Assembly (NCBI GenBank): GCA_030655715.1
Contig: JAUSPR010000236.1
Location: 1 to 10,657 of the forward strand
DNA length: 10,657 bases
Source: Thermoplasmata archaeon
GTDB lineage: Archaea; Thermoplasmatota; Thermoplasmata; SG8-5
Direction of reading: 5' to 3'
The notes below the pieces were generated by a model that saw only the letters and a program-made list of their open reading frames with translations, did no database searches and had not been told where the DNA came from. Shown here piece after piece: positions 5,195-10,657 of the stretch. The first letter of the stretch is position 1. Every line of letters starts with the position of its first letter. Position numbers and translations under genes: made by a program.

Positions 5195-6124
5195 CTACGC
5201 TAATTTCTTTGCCCTGGCAGCCAAAGCCTCTGAATCTATTGAATAAATTTCTCTTGGGGCGGAACCTTCCTTGCTGGCCAGCTTTCTTGTCACAATCGCA
5301 TTGAGCGCGTTTGCAGCCATCTTGTCTGTTATGTGCATGGAGTGTGCCAGATCGAAAGCATTTGTATATTCTGATTCGAACAGATTGATGAACGCCCTCT
5401 TGACAAGGTCCCTCATGTCCGTGGAAGCCAGAACCGTGTCAAAATTGAGATAGTCAATTATTTCTCTCTGGGCGCGGTTCCTGAGCGGGGACTGCCCGCC
5501 CCTGAAGTCCTTGAGCATGACATTGTGAATCAGGTCTATATCGAAAATATACCTCGCTGTCTTGGTGTAGGCACAGACCCTTAGTTCAAACGGTACCATG
5601 CCGTTTTTCCGGATGTGACTCCACAATTCCTCAAGCTGAACAAGCTTTGGAATATATGGGCGTATCGGAGCGGCTAGCGGGTCAATTGATTTGGTCTTGA
5701 TGGACTGGGGAAAGTACAGCCAGGTCGGAAACCCCCTTATCATCACATTGTCCCTCTGTATCTGTTGATGCTTGTCCCATTTTTTAAGTTTGAAAGAATC
5801 GTAAGAGAACCTTTCCAGGACACCCATTCCTTTGTCCATGAGCACGAGCATTCTAGTTGGCGTGTTGAAGTCCCAGTTCTCGCTCAAATCCGGTTTCAAA
5901 AATTTCAGGCCGAGATTTTCAAGTTCTTCATGTTCAACAATGGCCTTGAGTAGGGAATCGTATTCCTGCCCATTGACCATGTATGATACGCTGGCCAAGG
6001 ATTTTTTCTGTGCTGCCCTGTATTCATAGAAAGTGCGTCTAAGCTCGTTCTCTGCATGTTGATCCACCTCTTCCTCTGACCCCAAATGAAGAATGGCCTG
6101 GCAGAGTTCCAGGACGTCTGTCAT
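5195..6124 (-). CDS. Conserved-looking protein of unknown function with probable C-terminal winged helix
   Basis: A 309-residue soluble protein that I do not recognise. The N-terminal third is helical and acidic (ELCQAILHLGSEEEVDQHAENELRR). The middle (about 85-215) is mixed alpha/beta with aromatic and proline-rich stretches such as FPTWLYFPQ and APIRPYIPK. The C-terminal region, about 235-297, reads like a winged helix: helices LVKRAFINLFE, NAFDLAHSMH and DKMAANALNAIVTRKL, then a wing-like SKEGSAPREIYSID. This suggests DNA or RNA binding but is only a pattern. No catalytic motif, membrane segment or metal cluster is visible. The ATG at 6124 is directly preceded by GGAGAG with just two bases between GGAG and the start codon. 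It is divergent from threonyl-tRNA synthetase and convergent with the MBF1 operon. Confidence 0.7.
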   Translation of the reverse strand: MTDVLELCQAILHLGSEEEVDQHAENELRRTFYEYRAAQKKSLASVSYMVNGQEYDSLLKAIVEHEELENLGLKFLKPDLSENWDFNTPTRMLVLMDKGMGVLERFSYDSFKLKKWDKHQQIQRDNVMIRGFPTWLYFPQSIKTKSIDPLAAPIRPYIPKLVQLEELWSHIRKNGMVPFELRVCAYTKTARYIFDIDLIHNVMLKDFRGGQSPLRNRAQREIIDYLNFDTVLASTDMRDLVKRAFINLFESEYTNAFDLAHSMHITDKMAANALNAIVTRKLASKEGSAPREIYSIDSEALAARAKKLA

Positions 6125-6161
6125 CTCTCCATGATACCCGGGTTTCCTTTAAAATCTTTTC

Positions 6162-6171
6162 CTTTAAATTA
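6162..6171 (-). promoter_or_regulatory. TATA-like box for the 309-aa gene
   Basis: The minus strand reads TAATTTAAAG about 40 bp upstream of the ATG at 6124, which predicts a leader of about 15-20 bases that includes the GGAGAG ribosome site. A second AT-rich word, TTTTAAA, lies nearer and would give an almost leaderless mRNA. Confidence 0.35.
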
Positions 6172-6186
6172 TCACACTATCCCTAA

Positions 6187-6196
6187 TTTAAAATAT
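6187..6196 (+). promoter_or_regulatory. TATA-like box for the thrS operon
   Basis: TTTAAAATAT lies 31 bp before the ATG at 6227. The usual archaeal spacing puts transcription start near 6217, leaving a leader of about 10 bases. It is the only obvious promoter for the three-gene plus-strand operon. Confidence 0.45.
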
Positions 6197-6226
6197 GTCC
6201 TCCCTCTTGGGGAAGGCCGGTACACT

Positions 6227-8116
6227 ATGAAAGCACTGTTCATACACTCGGACTTTATCGAATACGAGGCCAGAAAAAAGACCAAGCTGGCAGAGGACAT
6301 CAGTTCGGACAAAATGAAGAACCGCGTTGAAGAAGTTCTCGTCGTTTTCATTAGCTTTGAGAAGAGGGACGAAGGCAAGGAGGCCGACTCAGCCAAGGCT
6401 CTCGTGGCCAATGTTGAAGAAATTGCCGGAAAGGTGGAGGTAAAGAGAATCGTGCTCTACCCATACGCACATCTAAGCTCATCGCTGGCAAAGGCCAGTT
6501 CTAGTATTACTATACTTCATACTGCTGAATCTCAGTTAATCGAAAAGGGCTACGAGGTTCATGCATCACCCTTCGGTTGGTACAAATCATTCAATATCAG
6601 TTGCAAGGGCCATCCCCTGAGCGAGCTTTCCAGGGAGATAGTTGCTGGCGAAGAGGAATCCAAGGACTCGGACGTTTCCGACGCCGTCAAAGCCGAGGAG
6701 AAGATGCGCTCCACATGGTTCGTTCTGGATGTCGAAGGAAATGAGCATCCCCTGAACCTGGATAACAATGTGGTCAAGGGCTATGCCTTTAATGACAATA
6801 TTAATCTTAAAAAATTCTGCCAGTACGAGATGGCCAAGAGCCGAATTAGCAAAGGGGAACCACCACATGTTGACCTGATGAAGCGCCTAGAGCTTGTGGA
6901 TTACGAGCCTGGCTCGGATCCGGGTAATTTCCGTTACTACCCGAAAGGAAAACTCATGAAATCCTTGTTGGAGAGATATGTAACCGATGAGGTAAAACGT
7001 ACTGGTGGTATGGAAATTGAATCCCCGATAATGTATGACTATGAACATCCCAGCTTGAAGTCCTATATGAATCGCTTCCCTGCAAGACAATACACTATCC
7101 AGACACCTGACAAGAAAGTGTTTCTGAGGTTCGCCGCGTGCTTTGGCCAGTTCCTTATGATGCACGACGCCACAGTATCTTACCGAAGCCTCCCGGTGCG
7201 CCTATTCGAGATGAGCAGATACTCTTTCAGGGCGGAGCAAAGGGGCGAACTAACTGGCCTCAGACGCTTGCGCTCATTCACAATGCCTGATTGCCACTCT
7301 TTCTGCACGGATTTTGAGATGGCCAAGAAAGAAGCCATATCAAGGTTCGATCTCTCATGGACGGTACTTCAGAATATTGGTTTGGAGATACCCAATGACC
7401 TAGAATTCGCCATAAGAGCCACAAAGGAATATTATGATGAAAACAAAGAATTCATTGTTGGCCTGGTAAAGAAATGGGGCAAGCCGGCTCTTGTGGAGCA
7501 ATGGAACGAGAGATTTTTCTATTTCGTGTTCAAGTATGAATGGAATTTCGTGGATGCTCTCGACAAAGCTAGCGCTTTAAACACAGATCAAATGGACGTT
7601 GAAAATGCTGAAAGATATGGCATAACCTATACTGGCAGCGATGGCGAGAAACACTATCCCATCATTTTGCATCAGTCTCCATCTGGCGCAATCGAGAGAT
7701 TATTCTATGCACTTCTGGAAAGAGCTCATCTGAAATCTCTGCAAGGTATCAAAGCCCAGCTACCGTTCTGGCTCTCGCCAACCCAGGTGAGATTATTGCC
7801 AGTCAAGGACGAGTTTGTCGAGGACTGCCTCGCACTCGCAGAAAAATTACCCGGCCGTGTGGATGTGGACGACCGTGACTTGACCGTGGGCAAGAAAATC
7901 CGCGATGCCGAAAGGGAATGGGTACCGCTAATCATAGTTTATGGGGACAATGAGAAGTCATCCGGCCAATTCCAGGTTCGTGTCAGAGGCCAGGACGAGC
8001 AACCCATGACCAAAGATGAGCTTGCCAAAGTTATAAAAGAAATGCAGAAGGACATGCCATTCGAGCCGCTACCTCTACCGATGAACCTTAGCAAGCGCGT
8101 GATTTTCAGGGGCTAG
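6227..8116 (+). CDS. thrS: Threonyl-tRNA synthetase, archaeal type
   Basis: This class II synthetase charges tRNA-Thr with threonine in the cytoplasm. From the ATG at 6227 it has 629 residues. Residues 1 to about 145 are the archaeal editing domain, related to D-aminoacyl-tRNA deacylase, starting MKALFIHSDFIEYEA; it removes mischarged serine. The catalytic core has the zinc ligands Cys305 (AACFGQF), His357 (MPDCHSF) and His482 (IILHQSPSG), which recognise threonine. It also has motif 2 around VRLFEMSRYSFRAEQ (324-338) and motif 3 GAIERLFYALLE (487-498). The anticodon-binding domain begins near 514 (FWLSPTQVRLLPV) and runs to the end. The frame is open 47 codons upstream to an ATG at 6086, but that would overlap the divergent gene and cover the promoter, and the family starts at MKALFIHSD. 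The ABC-F gene follows after 5 bp. Confidence 0.97.
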   Translation: MKALFIHSDFIEYEARKKTKLAEDISSDKMKNRVEEVLVVFISFEKRDEGKEADSAKALVANVEEIAGKVEVKRIVLYPYAHLSSSLAKASSSITILHTAESQLIEKGYEVHASPFGWYKSFNISCKGHPLSELSREIVAGEEESKDSDVSDAVKAEEKMRSTWFVLDVEGNEHPLNLDNNVVKGYAFNDNINLKKFCQYEMAKSRISKGEPPHVDLMKRLELVDYEPGSDPGNFRYYPKGKLMKSLLERYVTDEVKRTGGMEIESPIMYDYEHPSLKSYMNRFPARQYTIQTPDKKVFLRFAACFGQFLMMHDATVSYRSLPVRLFEMSRYSFRAEQRGELTGLRRLRSFTMPDCHSFCTDFEMAKKEAISRFDLSWTVLQNIGLEIPNDLEFAIRATKEYYDENKEFIVGLVKKWGKPALVEQWNERFFYFVFKYEWNFVDALDKASALNTDQMDVENAERYGITYTGSDGEKHYPIILHQSPSGAIERLFYALLERAHLKSLQGIKAQLPFWLSPTQVRLLPVKDEFVEDCLALAEKLPGRVDVDDRDLTVGKKIRDAEREWVPLIIVYGDNEKSSGQFQVRVRGQDEQPMTKDELAKVIKEMQKDMPFEPLPLPMNLSKRVIFRG

Positions 8117-8121
8117 GCGGT

Positions 8122-9927
8122 ATGTCCACCGCCATTATAGTTAATTCAATCTGCAAGGCATTCGGGCCGCAGCATGTTCTCAGGGACATCAGCTTCGAAG
8201 TTCTGAAGGGCGAGAAAATCGGCCTGGTGGGGCAGAATGGCACAGGTAAATCCACGCTTCTCAATATCATCTACGGACTTGAAAAGCCGGACATGGGCGA
8301 GCTGAAGATTCCCAAGGAGGTAATCATGGGTTACATGACCCAGGAAAGCAAATTGGATGATGACCTGACCCTTCTCGAGGCAGTGAGTGCGCCCACTGGT
8401 CAACTGGGTTCACTTGCCAAGCGCATCACATTCCTGGAGAAAAAGATGGAATCCGGCCTTGATGCGGAGGCCATGGAATCCGTGTCCCGCGACTACGCCA
8501 AAGCTTTGGAGGACTTCGCTTCCAGCGGCGGTTACGGCCATCCCTCCCGGGCTGAAGGGGTTCTAGATAAATTAGGACTGGAGAAACGCACCTTCAACAC
8601 GAAAGTAGGCAATCTGAGCGGCGGCGAGCGGACAAAAGCTCGCCTGGCAAGGATAGTCATGGAGGCGGAGGACGCAGACCTCCTTATCCTGGACGAACCC
8701 ACAAATCACCTAGACATCGAGACCACCGAATGGCTGGAGGATTATCTGGCATCTTACCAGGGCGCATCAATCATGGTTTCCCACGATCGTTATCTTCTCG
8801 ACAAGCTGGTCAGCAAGATTGTGGAGATAGAAGATACGCGCTCGAAAGCCTACACTGGCAATTATACTGCCTACCTGGAAAAGAAGGCAGTGGAGATGGA
8901 GATGCTTTCGAAGCGTTACTCAAAGCAGCAGAAGGAGATAAAGCGCCAGCAAGAAATGATCGAGTTCATGTACAGCGTTTACACTTACAAGAGCATCCAC
9001 AAGACCCAGCAGAAGAAACTTGACCGGATGGACAAGATGGGTAAACCGGTTAACCACACCCGCGAACTGGGCATTGATTTCGGGAGCGCCGCGAAATCCG
9101 GAAAGGACACGCTGGACGCGTTCGACGTGACCAAGAAGTTCGGTCAGGTTCCAATAATCGGAAAATGCGATTTCAGAATCGAGAAGGGCGAGAAAGTCGG
9201 CTTAATCGGCCCGAATGGATGCGGGAAAACCACTCTGGTCAGGATGATAATGGACGAGGAGAAGCCCTCATCCGGAACAATCAAGGTCAGCAAGGGCACG
9301 GCCATCGGTTATTACTCGCAGGAGCAGGACGGCCTTGTGCGTGGCAATACAGTAATCCAGGAGATGCAGAAACATAAAAAAGATGCATCTGAAGAATGGG
9401 TGCGCACTTTCCTGGGCCGTTTCTTCTTCAGCGGTGAGAGCGTGTTCAAAAAGGTGTTCCAGCTAAGCGGTGGTGAACGCGCCCGCCTGGCAATAGCTAA
9501 ACTTCTTATGTCGCAGCAAAACTTTCTGATTCTTGACGAACCGACAAATTACCTGGACATCTACGCGAAAGCTTCCATGGAGCAGGCGCTTCGTGAGTAC
9601 CCGGGCACGGTGCTGGTCATCTCTCATGACAGGGCTATGCTTGATGCAGTCGTGGACCAGATTTTCGAGATTCGGGACGGCGCTCTCAAGACCTATTCGG
9701 GCAATTATTCCGATTATATCCGTGCCAGGGGCAAGGCAAGGCTTTCCAGCGGCGGCGATACCTACGAGGTTCTGAAAAAATACACTGACTGGGCAACAGG
9801 CAAGAAATACGCCCAGGGCCAGGTGCTGAAAGTCAGCGGCGCGGAGCTGGAAGGGCATCAGTGGGCAATTGATAATGGTTTTTTGAAAAAGAGAGGCGGC
9901 GAGTCTGGAAGACGGAAAAAGTCATAA
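8122..9927 (+). CDS. ABC-F family ATPase (translation-factor type) with C-terminal extension
   Basis: ABC-F proteins have two fused ATPase domains and no membrane part; many act on the ribosome near the tRNA E site to relieve stalling or confer antibiotic resistance. The protein has 601 residues. Domain one: Walker A GQNGTGKST (37-45), signature LSGGE (165-169), Walker B LLILDEPTNHLD (187-198) and SHDR (220-223). A charged helical linker, about 255-320, is the interdomain arm that probes tRNA in known members. Domain two: GPNGCGKTT (363-371), LSGGE (449-453), LILDEPTNYLD (469-479) and SHDR (501-504). Both sites keep the catalytic Glu. After about 535 comes a 65-residue extension (YTDWATGKKYAQGQ, HQWAIDNGFLKKR) with a basic end, unlike the coiled coil of Uup. 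It lies 5 bp after thrS, consistent with a translation role. There are no hydrophobic segments, so it is not a transporter. Confidence 0.93.
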   Translation: MSTAIIVNSICKAFGPQHVLRDISFEVLKGEKIGLVGQNGTGKSTLLNIIYGLEKPDMGELKIPKEVIMGYMTQESKLDDDLTLLEAVSAPTGQLGSLAKRITFLEKKMESGLDAEAMESVSRDYAKALEDFASSGGYGHPSRAEGVLDKLGLEKRTFNTKVGNLSGGERTKARLARIVMEAEDADLLILDEPTNHLDIETTEWLEDYLASYQGASIMVSHDRYLLDKLVSKIVEIEDTRSKAYTGNYTAYLEKKAVEMEMLSKRYSKQQKEIKRQQEMIEFMYSVYTYKSIHKTQQKKLDRMDKMGKPVNHTRELGIDFGSAAKSGKDTLDAFDVTKKFGQVPIIGKCDFRIEKGEKVGLIGPNGCGKTTLVRMIMDEEKPSSGTIKVSKGTAIGYYSQEQDGLVRGNTVIQEMQKHKKDASEEWVRTFLGRFFFSGESVFKKVFQLSGGERARLAIAKLLMSQQNFLILDEPTNYLDIYAKASMEQALREYPGTVLVISHDRAMLDAVVDQIFEIRDGALKTYSGNYSDYIRARGKARLSSGGDTYEVLKKYTDWATGKKYAQGQVLKVSGAELEGHQWAIDNGFLKKRGGESGRRKKS

Positions 9928-9944
9928 ACCCCGCGCAGTATCCC

Positions 9945-9950
9945 GAGGGG
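9945..9950 (+). promoter_or_regulatory. Shine-Dalgarno abutting the dCMP deaminase start
   Basis: GAGGGG touches the ATG at 9951 with no spacer. The 309-aa gene has a similarly close GGAGAG. The next in-frame ATG (residue 13) would cut into conserved sequence, so the start is kept despite the odd spacing. Confidence 0.45.
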
Positions 9951-10412
9951 ATGATCAATTCAAGGCCTTCAATCGACGAATATTTCATGAGAATGGCGCA
10001 TCTGGCATCCGAACGTTCGACGTGCCTCAGACGCAAAGTCGGTGCGGTAATTGTGAAGGACAAACGCGTCCTGACCACCGGTTATAATGGCGCGCCCAAG
10101 GGCATTGAGCATTGCGAGACAGCGGGCTGCATCCGTCAGAAAATGAACGTACCCAGCGGTGAGCGTCACGAACTATGTCGGGGCGTGCATGCCGAGCAGA
10201 ACGCCATAATTCAGGCTGCCGTCTTTGGCGTCAGCATTCAGGGCGGTACAATTTACATTACAAATTATCCATGTAGCGTCTGCGCGAAGCTGATGCTGAA
10301 TGCTGGAATTACCGAAGTGGTGTATGACGGTGAATACAAGGACGACCTGGCTATCCAGCTTCTTTCCGAGGGCAAGATCAATGTGCGGTGCTTTTCGCCT
10401 GTGAACCTGTAG
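9951..10412 (+). CDS. Deoxycytidylate (dCMP) deaminase
   Basis: This 153-residue zinc enzyme of the cytidine-deaminase fold converts dCMP to dUMP, the precursor for thymidylate synthesis. The catalytic zinc motif is complete: HAEQ at 80-83, giving His80 as ligand and Glu82 as proton shuttle, and PCSVC at 107-111, giving Cys108 and Cys111. Residues around 44-62 (GYNGAPKGIEHCETAGC) and HELCRGVHAE are characteristic of dCMP deaminases and ComE-like relatives. The N-terminus RPSIDEYFMRMAHLASERSTCLRRKVGAVIV is also typical, which supports the first ATG. It follows the ABC-F gene after 23 bp and probably ends the operon. The related tRNA and riboflavin deaminases lack the HCE...C insert, so dCMP is the preferred substrate, although free cytidine nucleotides cannot be excluded from sequence alone. 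Confidence 0.92.
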   Translation: MINSRPSIDEYFMRMAHLASERSTCLRRKVGAVIVKDKRVLTTGYNGAPKGIEHCETAGCIRQKMNVPSGERHELCRGVHAEQNAIIQAAVFGVSIQGGTIYITNYPCSVCAKLMLNAGITEVVYDGEYKDDLAIQLLSEGKINVRCFSPVNL

Positions 10413-10421
10413 CCTACCCGG

Positions 10422-10458
10422 ATTCCCCCCGTTCCCGATTCCCCGCTCCCTGTTCCCC
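10422..10458 (+). repeat. Degenerate 7-bp pyrimidine tandem repeat
   Basis: Successive heptamers read ATTCCCC (then CC), GTTCCCG, ATTCCCC, GCTCCCT and GTTCCCC. The run starts 10 bp after the dCMP deaminase stop. The unit is roughly RYTCCCN. Confidence 0.65.
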
Positions 10459-10510
10459 ATTATTATCGGTAAGAATTCAGTTTTCTGAAGTTTGCTCGTG
10501 AAATTGTAGA

Positions 10511-10537
10511 TTTGTTAATTGTAAATTTGTTAATTGT
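10511..10537 (+). repeat. AT-rich direct repeat, 15-bp period
   Basis: TTTGTTAATTGT occurs at 10511-10522 and again at 10526-10537. A degenerate earlier unit, AAATTGTAGA, precedes it at 10501. Confidence 0.7.
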
Positions 10538-10555
10538 GGCTGGGATAAAGGCGTT

Positions 10556-10641
10556 CCGTCAATTACCAAATTGAAAATTATCCGATTACCAAATCGCCAA
10601 TATGCCGCCCCGTCAATTACCAAATTGAAAATTATCCGATT
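10556..10641 (+). repeat. 32-bp perfect direct repeat, 54-bp period
   Basis: Positions 10556-10587 and 10610-10641 are identical over 32 bases, each starting CCGTCAATTACC and ending TTATCCGATT. The 22 bp between them (ACCAAATCGCC...) is itself a degenerate form of part of the unit. Each copy holds the small inverted repeat CAATT-ACCA-AATTG. More copies may lie past the right edge. Confidence 0.85.
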
Positions 10642-10657
10642 TAAAATAGCCATCCGT

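Larger units (their letters stand above)
10413..10657. other. Gene-free, repeat-rich right end
   Basis: No coding frame is supported here. In order it holds a 7-bp pyrimidine tandem, a small TTCAG-TTTT-CTGAA hairpin (10476-10489), an AT-rich 15-bp tandem and two copies of a 32-bp repeat. It is the 3' flank of the thrS operon and may include its terminator, perhaps at the T-bearing hairpin. Confidence 0.55.

Noticed and set aside
6086..6226. Upstream 47-codon extension of threonyl-tRNA synthetase
   Set aside because: It would overlap the divergent gene and the TATA-like boxes, and family members begin at the internal MKALFIHSD.
10556..10657. CRISPR array at the right edge
   Set aside because: Only two repeat copies are present, the 22-bp spacer is short and is itself a degenerate copy of the repeat, and no cas gene is seen.

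Overview
The window is archaeal. It carries a PAN-type proteasome-activating ATPase, an archaeal multiprotein-bridging-factor 1 (MBF1) and a threonyl-tRNA synthetase with the archaeal N-terminal editing domain. Several genes sit behind TATA-like boxes, with Shine-Dalgarno matches to the archaeal GGAGGTGAT consensus. The set fits a euryarchaeal lineage, possibly Candidatus Thermoplasmatota; that placement is inference from gene content only.

The left third (1-2744) is an accessory-looking, minus-strand run that is more AT-rich than the rest. Read in the direction of transcription it holds a 338-bp gene-free stretch, a four-helix membrane protein, a small soluble protein that may be a dimeric alpha/beta barrel, a two-helix membrane protein, an SPPY-type DNA methyltransferase and a class I SAM methyltransferase cut by the left edge. 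Three copies of one hairpin repeat (GAAAGCC / GGCTTTC arms, loop ending GATAAAA) lie in this run, one upstream of each of the three small genes. The layout resembles single-gene cassettes, and the middle copy is flanked by inverted 7-mers that fit the integron attC end consensus. This is the most unusual part of the window.

The centre (2745-6124) is housekeeping. PAN (minus) and MBF1 (plus) diverge from a shared AT-rich promoter region. MBF1 is followed, with a short overlap, by an exported protein with one predicted ectodomain, one membrane helix and an acidic tail. That pair converges on an unrecognised 309-aa minus-strand protein whose C-terminus looks like a winged helix.

The right part (6227-10412) is a tight plus-strand operon: threonyl-tRNA synthetase, an ABC-F translation-factor-type ATPase with an unusual C-terminal extension, and a dCMP deaminase. 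The first two serve translation and the third serves dTTP precursor supply. The last 245 bp are gene-free and repeat-rich: a 7-bp pyrimidine tandem, a 15-bp AT-rich tandem and a 32-bp perfect direct repeat at 54-bp period running towards the right edge.
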